Assembly (NCBI GenBank): GCA_963277665.1
Contig: OY728157.1
Location: forward strand, 366,620,067-366,684,066
Direction: 5' to 3'
DNA from: Viscum album
Lineage: Eukaryota; Streptophyta; Magnoliopsida; Santalales; Viscaceae
Length of the DNA stretch: 64,000 nt
In this document: in pieces, positions 37,591-50,399 of the stretch
How positions within the stretch are numbered: position 1 is the stretch's first letter
Layout of the letters: the number at the start of each line of letters is the position of its first letter
Notes under the pieces: model-generated
Databases searched by the model: none
What the model saw: the letters and a program-made list of their open reading frames with translations, nothing else
Told to the model about the DNA's origin: nothing
Made by a program: the position numbers and the translations under genes

Positions 37591-40106
37591 TATAATTACC
37601 ATGACTTTTATAAATTCAATAATAAATTTTTTATTTAGTAATGTATTTATATAAATAGTTTCACTATATTTCATTTGTTATTTTGGACCACTATAAAATA
37701 TAGTCATACTCTATTTATCGGGATTAAAATACTATTAAACATCATAACCATTAATATAGTCATTCACCAGTGAATTTTACAGTTATTATATATTAATGGT
37801 TATATTAAAATGTAATTAACATATAATAAATAAGTGAAGGCCTTTCCAATAGAATCATACCATATGAAGCCCATTTTTCAGATCTTCTAAGGGATGTGGA
37901 ATCACTATGATTATCCCTTTACCAATACCAATATAATTTTATATATCTAATACATAAGTGAAACCATTTATGGGAGAATTTTATGATTATATATATTAAT
38001 ACCTAAATAATTTCATCAAACCACTATATGAAATTACAATGATCACGCACCTTACCCTTTAGGTATATACTAGTGTAATAAGAGGTTATATATCTAAACA
38101 CTTTATGTATAAAATTGAATATATTATGTTTTTTAAAAATATTATTATATTGATCCCTTTTTCATTATTACATTATATTTTTACTATATTAAATTATAAT
38201 ATAGATATAAATTATATTTTAATGGGAATAAACCAAAATTGAGTCTTCAAGAAATATATAGTTTCCATTAAAACACTTTTTTTGATAAATACAAAAGTTT
38301 TGAAAAATAATTATTTACACGAATTGGTATTAAGAAATATTATTTATTAAAATATAAATAGTAATATACTTTAATGAAGACGCATGAAATTTTTATACCG
38401 GTCAGGCAATTATTTATGCCGTCAAAGTTAGTATCTTTATGTAAATATATATTTTTATTAAAAATTATAAATTCATATATTTAAAAATTATCATGGTAAA
38501 ATAAATTTAATTCTAGAAAATAGAAGATGAAAATTATACAACGTATAATTTTTTATAATTTTCATTGATAGTTGAATTTTTGGATAAAAGTTAAATAAAC
38601 TATAAATATATGGTATTTATTATGAAATAAAAATATTCCAAAAGTGACATAATAAATACTCTAAAAAGTAAATAATCAGAAATTGGGGTTTCATTTAAAA
38701 TAATGTGTTTTTTGAAGTTATTTGATTAATTTGACAAACCTATAATGAATATTCCAAAATCTGAATTATGTTTTAAGGTTTTATAAACAACTATTTATGA
38801 ACATGACTCACTTACAAGTCATTAATGTCACTATTTTAATGATTTTGGTTCTTAAATTTATAATATATTATAAAACATTCCACTTTGGTATAAACATGGT
38901 TAATAAATAAAATTAATGTATGTTGTTTTTTTATTGTATTAGATTGCGTACAAAACCTATGTCTAGAAATTAATAATGAATTATCCCCCATTTTATTTTA
39001 AATACTGACTCATCCTATATTTCTTCTTTACTAAAAACCCATTGTGCATGAAGTCACTATATATCTCTCTCTCTTTCACCCTCACTAAATCATTCTCAAA
39101 GCATTTCCAAGATCATGGGAAGCGCATATCATGATTTTAGTAGCACCTTCTCAAGGTTGGGGGTTCTACTAATCTTCTTCTTCAATCAAGTAAATTTTTT
39201 ATTTATCCTTTTGATTTGTAATTTTTAATGTTTTCATGTGTTTTTAAACACACATTTTCTATCCAAATGATTTGTATGTAATGGTATACCACCTTTCACT
39301 CATATTAATCACTTTCAAGAACCATTATATACAACTTTTATTCTACTCAAATTATACCAAGATATTTTATACCAAACTACTATATTGTGAATACATGTAT
39401 CAATTTTTAATCAATGTTATTCACCTATTAATAAATATAATTCCATTATTCTAGAATTCCATATATATAACCTATAATACTGAATCATGGGATTAAAAGT
39501 TATGAAGGATTTTCTTATGCTGTATTATCTCTGTGGGAGAAAAATGCATGTTCATCATATGAATATGATTGGTGGACCTAGAATTATATATCTCTCTATT
39601 GCATTGTGAAAAATTTTTATCTCATGAAATAGAATGTATGGTTTATGTGAGTTTACCCAAATCCAACTATGTTTTTTTTGGATTTGTGTTCAACCACAAC
39701 TTATTCTTATGATGTCATGTTTTATATCGCTATCACATTCCTATGATGCCTTGATTTTATCATCTTATGTAATACTTCTGTGTTTATGATTATAATTCCA
39801 ACCTCTTCTATGTCCCCATGTTATTCCCTGTGACTCACATTCACTCTTTAAAATCATGTTCCTATTTTATTTTTCTCTTATTTATCATTTTATCTCACCC
39901 CTTTAATATGTACATCCCAATGTTATCCCAAGAAGTATTAGAATATAGATTGAATTTAAGGTCAAGTTATGGTTCTTTAAATAATGTCATTGTATCGATG
40001 TTTCAAGTTATTATGCTATATAAATAATTTTCAAAATAAAATTGGCCTATGAATAGGGACCCAAATTTTTTTATATGATTATTACTTAATTTTAAATATA
40101 AATAAC
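37591..40106 (+). repeat. Gypsy-2 3' LTR
   Basis: Starts TATAATTACCATGACTTTTATAAAT right after the polypurine position and ends near AAATATAAATAACA. It aligns throughout with the 5' LTR and with the solo LTR at 24,787-27,524. Open frames inside (for example 39,272-39,454) are chance. Confidence 0.82.
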
Positions 40107-40685
40107 AAGATAATAATACATTATAAGATAAATAGATTTAGTATCTTGGAAAAAATAGGTTCATATATCACTTGTACACAATAAAACATTAACATTATTT
40201 CAATTATTCATCATTATACTCCTATACTATCCCATGATCTCTTTAGTTCATGTAATCACCCAAGGATACATATCAATTAAAAGGGTGTTGAAAATTTGAG
40301 TAAGTGGAGGGATTACATTGAATCAATGGGAGACATGAAATCAATAGTACATGGGTGACTATAATAAACAACATCATCATGTTATATACAAAGTATGATC
40401 ATTATAATCCCCAAGGAAATATTTTAAAAATTCACAATATATAGAATAATAATTATAATGGAACATCATAACATAGTTTTTAAATACCACACATAATTTT
40501 GAGTAAATTTATTGTCATGTTCACACATAACATATGTACATCATAATTGTGAATAATGATTTCATAATGTTCACCCATAATACACATAATATAATTAGAT
40601 ATATCAGATTAACAAGTTCATTTGACAGATATCTAATTTTGGTCCCACCCCTCATATTGGAAAATGCTTGTAATCACAAATTCCG

Positions 40686-41490
40686 CATAGAAAGAATACT
40701 TCCCACAATTGTAGTCATGAAATTAACCCATAGAAAATAATGGGTCTCATAATGGTTTTTAAATAAAATATTCGTGATTAAAATTTAAGGATCCTTTATT
40801 AGTAATTTAATTTATATTTTGGCGTAAAACATGATCATTATAAAATAGATAATAAGCATCTTAAGATGAGTCAATGTGGTATTTTTGTGAATTAAGTCTC
40901 TTTGAAAAATATATGGATTTGGTTTTGAAATAATTTGAACAAGGTATAAATATTTATATCCTGAGATATAAAAGGGAAATAATATTGGAATTAAATTTTA
41001 TGGAAATTATAAGAACATCCATAGAAAATATAACAAGAATGAGGTGATATCCAATAAGAGAGATAATTGGGATCGAGAACATCCATGCTGCATGGAAAGA
41101 ATACATTCCACAACCGTAGTCATAAAAAAAACCATAGAAAATAATGGGTCTCATAAAGGTTTTTTAAATAAAATATTCATGAGTAAACTTTAAGGTTTTT
41201 ATATTTATAATTTAATTAATATTTTGGAATAAAAAATCATCATTGTTTAATAGATAATAAGCATCCAAAGATGAGTCAATGTGGTGTTTTAGAGAATAAA
41301 TTCTCTTTAAAAAATATTTATATTTGGATTTCAAATAATTTGAACACGGTAGAAATATTTATATCATGAGATAGGAAAGGGAAAAAATATTGTAATTAAA
41401 TTTTATGGAAATTATTAGAACATATATACAAAATATAACAAGAAAGAGGAGATATCCCATATGGGAGAGAATTGGGTCTGAGAATCCCCT
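40686..41490. repeat. Two-copy tandem duplication, ~405 bp unit
   Basis: Unit 1 (40,686-41,090) and unit 2 (41,091-about 41,490) share a long run of blocks, including catagaaaataatgggtctc, tagataataagcatc, gatgagtcaatgtgg and attaaattttatggaaatta, in the same order with small indels and base changes. No third copy adjoins. Confidence 0.92.
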
Positions 41491-42945
41491 AGCATTAAAT
41501 CATGATTAGAATCATCTATTTTCAAGTTTCTATAAAATAATCATATTTTTTTAGAAACCTGAAACCCAAAGTGAATTATGTTCATTTTTTAACTATCTAT
41601 AATTTATAATATTTGGGTTATATTTTTTAATTCCCATTTTTAATGGTGGAATTTTTTCATATCATATTCCCTACAAAATAACCCTTCTTATTTTGAATTC
41701 TCTATTTTTGTTTAGGATCATTTATACATATATAAAATTATTTTTTTAATGATAGAAATAAATTAATTAATACACTTATATGTCATAAATAATTATTATA
41801 ACCAAAAAATTAGTAGTAATAAACTAATAATTGGAAACTTCCTTATTAGCATTTACTAACAGTTAACTTGACATTTTCCAAAGAGATAGTGAATGATATA
41901 TAATATTTGATTTTGTTATAAATAATATTTTTATAGGATTTTAATATTATAAAGATCATGTTACCATAAATTTTAATTAATTTCAATTTATTAATGGTAA
42001 AATTAAATGTGGATAGTTAATTGGATAAGGAAAACTAAATAAAAAGATAAAATGACCTTACCTATCTTTTGAAGTTGTTCCATTTATAGGACCATTATCT
42101 TATAAAACATATTGGAGTTTGATTACTCCAAGTTATCCCAAAGGATGATAAAGGTCTTATTATTTGGTAATAGGAAATATATTTTTCTTTTCTAGGAAAT
42201 GGAGGAGTGGTTTTATATGGGGAGGGAGTGGTGGCATTTATAATTGCAGAGGAAGATTTTTTATAATAAAATATTGAATAAATTTTTAAATCAAAGTTAT
42301 AAATTTTAATTTTATTATATTGTACATTATTAAATATATATGAAAAAAATATCAATATTTTTGGTCATTAAAACAATTTATAATTTAATTTTATCATTTT
42401 AATCAAAATAAATATTTATTTATTTAATAGAAAACATTAGAATTTTTTGATTTTTAGAAAATATTTTTTAGTTTTGGAAATTGAATTTATTGATTAATTT
42501 AATTTATTAAACAAGTTTATATTATAAACTAAAATTATATAATATATTAGGTGGTTATTAAATATTTAATGATACTATTAAAATATAGAAGTCATGTAAA
42601 AACTATATTTTTTCCATTTACATAAGATTTGAAGTATTTATGAAATTTATAAAAAAAATCACTATTAGATTATTTAAATTTGATGATTCTAAAAATGAAA
42701 TTCATTTTGAAAAATTACTCTTAAAATAATGGAAATATTAATTATTAATATTAAAAAATTATTTTTTTGAAATACATTAATATATAATTTGTTAAAAACA
42801 TGTTTATACGTTCTTTGAGTTTTTAATCTTGATATTTATTTTTTTGAATAAAAATATTTATAATTTCCTAAATAAATGAGTATAAATATTATTTATATGA
42901 AATTTTATTATTTTTAGTTCAAATTACATATTCTCACGGCCAGGT

Positions 42946-43027
42946 TTCTATTCCCAATGGTCCATTTACTATTCCCAATAGACAGATTACTATTTAAATA
43001 GTCACATTACCATTCAAATGATCATAC
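42946..43027. repeat. 20-21 bp minisatellite, four degenerate units
   Basis: Units start at 42,946, 42,966, 42,987 and 43,007, each of the form TTACTATTCCCAATgGtCCA, with CCC decaying to TTTA/TTCA in the last two. It lies in the gypsy-3 LTR close to its start. Confidence 0.75.
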
Positions 43028-43399
43028 TTCCTTCATAAATATATCATTGTTACATTATTATATACTTACAATAATTAATCCCATGGTTATATGTATTCAT
43101 TTTTTAATGTGAATTAGTTCTTAATATTTAGTTTCTTTTATGTATTGTTTTTTGTGGGAGTGATGATTCTATGACATTTTAATGATCTAATTTTTTTCAT
43201 TATAGTTTATCTATTTTCTAGTTTTTTTCAATTGAAATAATTTTCATTTTAAGGGTTTTATTTTTTGTAATAATTTAATGGTATCCATTTATTAATAAAG
43301 TGTTGTTTCATTCTTTATTTGTTTTTTGTGAACAATACTACAAACATTTTATTTAGGGAAAAAATATTTTAAAAAGTTTTTGTCTGTTCATTATCCACC

Positions 43400-44760
43400 C
43401 TTTTTGAATTTTCATCCTTGTAATTTAAAATCATATTCTTAATTTAGAATAAGTTAGGATACATATGTTTTATTTCATCCTCATTTTCCTATGTTGCTTC
43501 TTTCATACTTGACATTTTTCAAAATCATTTTATCAAGTTGAGTTTTCTTATTATGTAGAACTTTATCAATATGATCATCATAATAAAGGACATAATCTAA
43601 GTGTTCCACCTATTGTTTTATCATAGGTGTGGGTTGGGTATATACTTCCTATGGGGTACTGTGGAATATTTCATGAACTTGATCTAGGTTTGGAGTAAGT
43701 GTTCACTAATAGGCCATTTATCTTATACGTCTAAGGATCTCAAAGGATCCAATGTAAATAGGTCTGGGAATTCCTTTATTTCCAATCCAAATGAATATCT
43801 ACTATGGTGATATTTTACAAAAAAAATTCTATCTTACATCAAGCACCAAGTCCATTAGATTTTTATCAACATAGCTCTTTTGTCAAATCTGAGAATTTTT
43901 ATACACTTTTGGATGGATTAAATCTTCTCTTAAATTTATTTTTAATGATCAAGTCCAAGTAGATTTAATTCACTATGATATATGTATTATATATTAGATA
44001 TAAAATTCTTCCCATAAATAGGGTTATATAGAGTTATTTGGATACTTTAGTGGAAGTTTTGGTTTTACGAGAACTCGACAAACGGGAGATGTTGATATGA
44101 TACTCCATTAAATTCCTTTATGGAAGAACTAAACATGTCCTCATGTGTCTCTGGGTCCTTTTAGGCTGGCCATATGTGTGGGGTGAATGTATGTACTGAA
44201 GTTCCATTCCTTATTCGGATCATATCAAAGACTTCACCTAAATTTAGAGTTGAACCATGGATCATGATAAGAAATGGTCAAAATCATTGTCCCATATAGC
44301 CTAAAAACAACATTTATATATATCTTGGTATGTTAATCATTTGAAAATTCTTACCAAATAATGATGAAGTATTCATTGTTTTTGAGTCAATTCACTCTGA
44401 CCCATGTCACATTTATTCCATTTGATGTCTTTTGGGGACCATTGGTAAAGTCCATAGTGATGTATTCCCATTTCCATATGGGTATTGAAACTGAATACCA
44501 CATCCCCTGGGACTTATGTCACTATATTTAAATTTTATAACATACCATTCCCTTTGAGGTATATTCCACAATCTAATTTTTAATGTTATCCCACCATAAG
44601 TTCTCTCAATGATCACACAACAACTTGGTGCTTCCAGGATGGATAGAGAAAGATTAGTTATTTTCATTTCCCAACAACTTATTATTTATCATGGGTGATT
44701 AGGGTACAAAAATTATAGTTTTAAATATGATGATACGTTCTACATTGATGTGTGATTAAA
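43400..44760 (-). pseudogene. Gypsy-3 integrase and C-terminal remnant
   Basis: Minus-strand integrase. The open piece at 44,413-44,667 has VIKFKYSDISPRG, FQYPYGNGNTSLWTLPMV, matching 'VK.EHQ.P.GLLQPL.IPEWKWE.ITMDFV'. Further on are EDMFSSSIKEFNG, HLPFVEFS and LYNPIYGKNF, matching 'EDMLR...L.F.GSW..HLPL.EFAYNNSY..SI.MAPYEALYGR'. Around 43,650-43,600 the RKYIPNPH block corresponds to 'LRKYIPDPSHV', and HLDYVLYYDDHIDKVLHNK follows. The catalytic residues are not all identifiable. It ends in a lysine/glycine-rich stretch before the 3' LTR. Confidence 0.85.
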
Positions 44761-44999
44761 GAATCATCCCTTATTTTACTTATTCCACCCTCTTTTGAAA
44801 CTCAAAATCATCCCTTTGTGCCTCCATGATCTTTTCATGGATAGATGTTTGAGGAATCATTTGGGAAGGGAGGGATATTTTTCATTCCCTTGTCATATTC
44901 AAATATATCCTTTCAATATCCATGAATACAGGGTCTTTCTAAATCCACATCACGGATAGTGTAGCATGTTTGTTTCTACTAAGATCATTAGCTACCTTA

Positions 45000-45510
45000 T
45001 TTTCCTTTCATTGATGATAGTGAATAAAGGAATCATAGACCTTGATTAGACTCAACCATATTTTCTGATGCATGTTGATATCTTTCTATGTGAATAGATA
45101 CATTGATATCTTGTGATCAGTATAATTGTCAATCTTACAAACATATATGTTGTGTAAAAAAGTATTTTAGGCATAGATCAGGTCAACTAACATTATATCA
45201 TGTGTTGGGTTGATCTTCACATGGATCTTCAACTGTCGTAAGGTATAGGCTATTCATTTTTCATTCTGTATTATTTCTCAACCTAAGCCTATCTTTTAAG
45301 CATCACTACATATCACAAAACCTACTACACTTAAGGGTAGTGTGAGTATAGTCATAGTAATGAACATCATCTTGAGGTCCTTAATGATTTTATAACTTTC
45401 TTTTATTCATAAATTATTTAACCCTTTCCATGTTAACTTATTTATTGGGATATAAAATCATGAGAAGTTTCTAAAAAATCCACAGCAAAACCCATCTAAT
45501 CCAAGGACAT
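45000..45510 (-). pseudogene. Gypsy-3 RT C-terminus and RNase H remnant
   Basis: Begins at the CACTA-2 boundary with VLGLDGFCCGFFRNFS, the end of gypsy RT, followed by the RNase H domain. That shows FVICSDA (for 'YSDAS'), IAYTLRQLKIHVKINPTHD, IDNYTDHKISMYLFT, KIWLSLIKVYDSFIHYHQ and KVANDLSRNK. Compared with gypsy-1 and gypsy-2 this is the best preserved RNase H in the window. Several stops fall at conserved Gln positions, such as TAG at 45,086-45,088 (minus strand), where relatives have the Q of 'FTQKD'. Confidence 0.92.
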
Positions 45511-45513
45511 TAC
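45511..45513. repeat. Target-site duplication TAC, left of CACTA-2
   Basis: TAC directly before the left terminus; the same triplet follows the right terminus at 57,881-57,883. CACTA elements duplicate 3 bp on insertion. Confidence 0.8.
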
Positions 45514-45529
45514 CAGTACAGTAAAATTT

Positions 45530-45885
45530 CAATTTCACGGTGGCTTCTGAACACCGATACTAAATTCCATGTCGGGAAACTATTTATGGTGGTTAAAGAC
45601 TTTTAGCGGTGGTTTTTGGGAACCATCGTAGTTGGTGCAATTTCATGTCGGTAATATTGTTGGTAGTGGTGGTTTGTCCCACCAGGGCATTACTTTTTTT
45701 AGAGGCAGTTAAAATTGGAAACTAAAGTAGTGGTTAAAACCGCCACTAAATTTAAGATCGTATCGGCGGTTAAAACCTCCACTAATGGAAAAAATATTGA
45801 CATTTAGTGGAGGATAAAACTTCCAATAAATTTACCTCTTACGGTTAGGGGCGTTTAAAACCACCGATAAAGAGATGATTTAGAA
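45530..45885. repeat. CACTA-2 left subterminal repeats
   Basis: At least six copies, in both orientations, of a word around (T)AGTGGTTAAAACCGCCACTAA, for example at 45,592, 45,669, 45,727, 45,763, 45,800 and 45,845. Several form small hairpins (GGTT AAAA CC type). In En/Spm such subterminal motifs are where the TNPA protein binds and brings the ends together. Here the binding role is inference from the family. Confidence 0.8.
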
Positions 45886-48419
45886 AAAAAAGAACAAATT
45901 TTTGGAACCCCTATAACAGTTCCCTGAAAAAAAAACCATTCCATGAAAACCAAAACACCAACAGAATACATACTATAATCAATATGAAAAGAGATTCTTA
46001 ACTAAGAACAACCAAATGCATCCTTCAGTGAGTAAAGGAATGAAAATAAACATATCAAATGGCATAATCCTAGTATCCAATAAAATATAGTGGTGAATTT
46101 ATGAATTTAAAATTGACTGTTGTAGACTCATATGTACTAGTTGATCCTGGATTGGATGTTCACATGTTGTGTGCAACTTAAACGTTCACCCATTGAGTGA
46201 TCTAGGTGAAATGGGACTATATGATTTTTTTTCAAATGAAGGTACTACCACATATATTTTGGAATTGTTCAAAAATATAATATCCCTAAATATTTGATTA
46301 TTTGATAGAACCCAAGGAATCCCTTAGGTGTTTGAACAACTTATTGTTGGAATTTCTAATGTGGGAAATTTCCGAGATTGACATGTCACCATCTCAGTGA
46401 CTCCGTTGATATTTTATATGGGTTTCCTATGTTTTAATGAATTGTATGAGTTAAATGTAATAGATAATGTGAAATAGATAATTAATGATGCGATTCCATT
46501 CTTAAATAAATCTATTAGTTTTAAATGGAGTGGCCCAAAGTAATTGTAATGTGATGTTATCAATTTATGTTTCTTAAAATGATTCATACGATGTGTAATA
46601 TTTTAAATAGGAATTGAACATGGATATATACACGAATAAAGGGTTATTCCTAATCTACTATGAAACAAATTATTATTCCTTTTTTATGTATACGGTGTAG
46701 ATAGAAGATATGGATTTGAGTTAATTCCACATGATAGTTATATTTAATATATGACATTACAGAGGTTGTGTCTTGATAGTATGAGATTGTTGAGAAAGGA
46801 GATATCACAATTCCTTACATCAGGTGTTGAGCCTAGTGTGTCCCAAAATTTTTTATATAGAAGTATTGTGATTTACTCATCACATTCCATGACTAGAATT
46901 TTGACCTGATGGTGAACTCAACATCCCATGTGTTGTTTCATGGTGTCTATTTGTCTATTGGGATAAAGGGAATATACCTAATTACATGAGCACAAATGCT
47001 CTTCAGAATGGTTTGGGATGTCTGTGTTTCTCTATAGTCTATTCATCAGTATTATTATAAGTATATGGATACATATATCTATGTGTCGATAAATTTAATC
47101 CCCCCATACAGTCCTATAGGAACATGATTGGGTGGTTATATATTTATTCATTAGTTACTCAAAATATATGGGGAGTAGTATGTTTGTGGTAGACCCTTTA
47201 TCATGGGAATAATGATGTGGTAATATTTTCTTTGGATTAATTTATGTTGGTGTTCCAGGTAGAATTATTATAAATGAAACATAACATAGGAATTTGGTAA
47301 AATCATCTCTTGCTTGGGTTATTCTATGTGGAAATATTATACTTGACACTAAAGATAGAAAAAATGTAAAATCATATCTCCCATGGATAAGGGTTCTTAA
47401 TTTTTTAAGAGTGATTGACCAGGTTCAATTATCATATTTGTTTCACTCATGTGATTTCTTTATAAAATGACTCTTTAGTGTTGTTTCCTTATAAGGAATG
47501 GAATCTGGCTCGTAATATATTGTAACTCCCATTACGAATCCTCGTTATTTTGATGTGCTAAATATAATAGAAGTGATCAGGCACATTCTTTCAAAGGGAA
47601 GAGTGTCTCGTGAAGGGGGATGATATATTCAATCAAGGAATATGGATTCTTATAATAAATTATTTCTGATAGGATTGTTGATGTTATTTATGGTATGTAA
47701 CTGATCATGTAGTCTATTTAACATTTTTCTAGGGAAGGGTGTTTTACATAATCTACTGGTATTTTCCCATCGGCATGTCATGCCTACTAAGATAATGGAC
47801 ACTGTCATTCACACTGCATAACTATTCTTGGAGGCCACTTTGGAAATGGTGGGAAAACCCCATTTCAGATAGTGTATTCAAATTTCTCCTAAACTCATAT
47901 ATGTATCTATAGATTCCAACTATATTTTGAAATTTTGGATACTAGGATTATTCCACACTAAAAGGTGATCTATCATAAACATGTTAGCGAGACACAAATT
48001 CTCATCCCTAGGGATTGTTACAAGAGCATAACTAAGAATTACTACTTTGAAATGGGGATGTAGTGGTAAATGCATTGGGCTAGAAAATGTCGGATAAGTT
48101 ATTTTAATGAAAAAATGAGTTTAGGAAAAATTAATCATAAAAAATAAATCATCATAATAAAGAGTCGATATATATGGTGCATTCCACACTCTAGAAACCA
48201 AGACATGAAAGGAATCATCAAAAATCAATAAAATACAAAAAAAGAAACATAAGAAATTAATAAAATGTTAGGTCCTGAAAATGTTTAGAGGCAACTGCGT
48301 GCCACACATGATACATATACAAACTGACTATCAATATTTGTCCACATATCAACAATACTAATAATCATTGTCTGATGATGAAAATATATCGTCACCCTCT
48401 ACACATCCATGTTCACTTC
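45886..48419. other. CACTA-2 3' region without recognised gene
   Basis: 2.5 kb between the subterminal repeats and the second gene. No coding homology was found on either strand. Near-identical 14 bp words at 46,085-46,098 and 48,058-48,071 (atatagtggtgaat / atgtagtggtaaat) bracket a 1.97 kb segment that might be an insertion, but I see no LTR or LINE features in it. Confidence 0.4.
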
Positions 48420-50230
48420 CTGCTACCACCTGTAAGAACATTATATTAAAAATTAAATAGTGTTGCATATTTATATTTAAAATTAAAACCAATAAATATT
48501 TTCAAACTAATTTTTTTTTTAATTTTTTTTATTTACCTTCTCACCATCCATTGATGAAATACCACTGGGGGGATATCTGCTCATCTGTTGACATATATCA
48601 GTCAACGCTTTCTATTAAGTGGATATCTGATCCCCCTAGTCTTGAACTGTGTTTCGTAGGGAAACAATCAATTTTTTGAGAATCTCTGGGCATGGAATTA
48701 CTACAACCAAGAGTAGATGTAGCTGAAATCCCCAGTGGCCTGCCGAAGACCTCAGATGGTATGGTTCCCAAACCCATCCCGTAAACTCTACCAGGATACT
48801 CCTTCTTAAGAACTTTATCAACCGGGTCATCCTGGGAGACTGGGTAGGACTTCCCAAGATTGAAATTCCATATTTCATTACTTTTTACCTATAAATAAAA
48901 TATCAATATATATTAATATAGTTAAAACTAATAATAAGTTGTTACGATGAAAAAATGAGTTCATACCCTATCATCTTTGGAAGGATCATTAACAAAACTT
49001 CCATCAATTTATTTGTAAACATCCTACCACCCTTCAGTTCGGGATGCTTCATGTCCTAAACTCTGTGACTGCATTAAACAATGGTAAATCAATAGTTCTA
49101 TATATTTAACAGATAATATTTTATTATAAATATTTAAACTAATGAAAATATTACTAGAGTTGATCGGCTTCTAGAAAATCTTTTTGACCCCGTAGTATGA
49201 GGGATGACATTCTTGCCCAGCTTGATGCATTTTTTCTTGAGAGATCATGAAATAAATAAAATAAAATTTAATAGTAATTTATTCAATGTCATATCATCAT
49301 TATATACATGTATAAATGTAAAATGAGGTTAATATAATAATATATATTTAAATACTATATGCTTCACATCACGATGTCTGTCAACAAAAACAATACAATA
49401 TTCTTTGGGTACCCCATTGGGTAGCTTCTCTAACTTTTGATGGATGGAATATGAAGTGTCAGGGACATTGCTCCACAATCTCCATTATATTTCATTCCAT
49501 TTCTTACAAAGATTTTTCGATGTCCACTTTCATGCTATCACATCAGCAACTGTAATGTGGAAAAACATCTGTATACAGAAATTCATTTTTAACATATGAA
49601 TAACATGACATTAAATTACAACATAATGTATTAAAATTACATTTATTTGAGAATAAAAAAAACATTTTCCCAACATGTAGGAATATTTCTCCAATCATCA
49701 TAAGAAATTAGAAGGGAAATGGGCTCCACTTCCAGCTGGCCTATAATTTGGCCATGTAATCTCGCAGCATCATTTATAGGGACCCTATATGAATCTAATT
49801 GGACAACTATCTTCTATCCATTTATATTCCACACAGCTGCATTTTTTATATTTTTCTCCAAAATTATTTTTCTTCATCTTTAATTAACAAAAAATTAGTA
49901 TACAAAAGTACAATAAATTTATTTATATTAAAATTTGTATCTATAACAGTGACCCTCCAGTATTCCCATGATAAATTAGAAGTGGTGTGCTGCATCCCTA
50001 CTGCTATGGCTGATGAATAGGGAGTCGAAAACTCAGCTTCTTAAATGGATGCTCACAGAGGGTATGAGAGATAGTGTAGGGGGAGATGGTACAGGGGGAG
50101 ATGGGGTAGGGGTGCAGGCAACTAGTTTCTCAGATGTCATTTGGAGGGAGATAAATGGATCATCATCTATCACAATAGCGGATAAAACATTATATCGCTT
50201 CCTCCATGGCATTCATGTAATTTAATAAAA
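48420..50230 (-). pseudogene. CACTA-2 second gene, Transposase_24 / TNPA-like
   Basis: Downstream of the TNP2 gene on the same strand and split by apparent introns. The N-terminal piece (50,225-50,045) has a proline-rich TPTPSPPVPSPPTLS stretch. The conserved region follows: INDAARLHGQIIGQL and ISYDDWRNIPTCWENVFFI (49,790-49,660), then KWTSKNLCKKWNEI (near 49,520), then an AGQECHPSYYG stretch (near 49,220, like 'HTAGTKSF'), LGHEASRTEGW and DGSFVNDPSKDD (49,060-48,965), and VYGMGLGTIPSEVFG (48,790-48,740), matching 'G.V.G.G.G..PT'. Relatives bind the element ends. Exon borders are not resolved; at least one internal stop occurs. Coordinates are approximate. Confidence 0.7.
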
Positions 50231-50399
50231 TAAAATTAAGTTCAGAATATATATTTCAAAAAAATATGCAGGAAAACATTAAAATGATAATAGATGCCCA
50301 GTACTGACAAAAAAAATATACATAACAATGATATTGAATGACTTCCCAAATAAAATAAGTGGTTGCTGAATGAATAAATAATTTTACTTACAGTCATTT

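Larger units (their letters stand above)
30002..40106 (+). mobile_element. Gypsy-2: decayed Ty3/gypsy chromovirus-type retrotransposon
   Basis: A 10.1 kb LTR retrotransposon on the plus strand with related 2,525 and 2,516 bp LTRs and a 5,064 bp internal region carrying gag, zinc knuckle, protease, RT, RNase H, integrase and a C-terminal tail in standard order. The tail (HLVKVLRLNHKF, WD, PHLF) and the long LTRs fit the Tekay/Del group of plant chromoviruses. Unlike its neighbours it holds no obvious nested insertion. All genes are broken. No clear target duplication was found (29,997-30,001 taaat against 40,107-40,111 agata). Confidence 0.88.
40223..43394 (-). repeat. Gypsy-3 3' LTR
   Basis: On the minus strand it starts around 43,394 as TAATGAACAGAC, directly after a polypurine-type stretch (AAAATTCAAAAAGGGTGGA). 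The outer end is uncertain: TATACTATCCCATGATC at 40,223 resembles the reversed ends of related LTRs and the 5' LTR start at 63,939. It contains a 405 bp tandem duplication and a 20-21 bp x4 repeat. No genes are seen; the 86-codon frame at 42,095-42,355 is chance. Confidence 0.65.

Noticed and set aside
45304..45310. CACTACA word considered as the left end of CACTA-2
   Set aside because: It lies inside the gypsy-3 RNase H 'YSDA' block, with RNase H homology continuing on both sides; the true end, with matching TAC duplication, is at 45,514.
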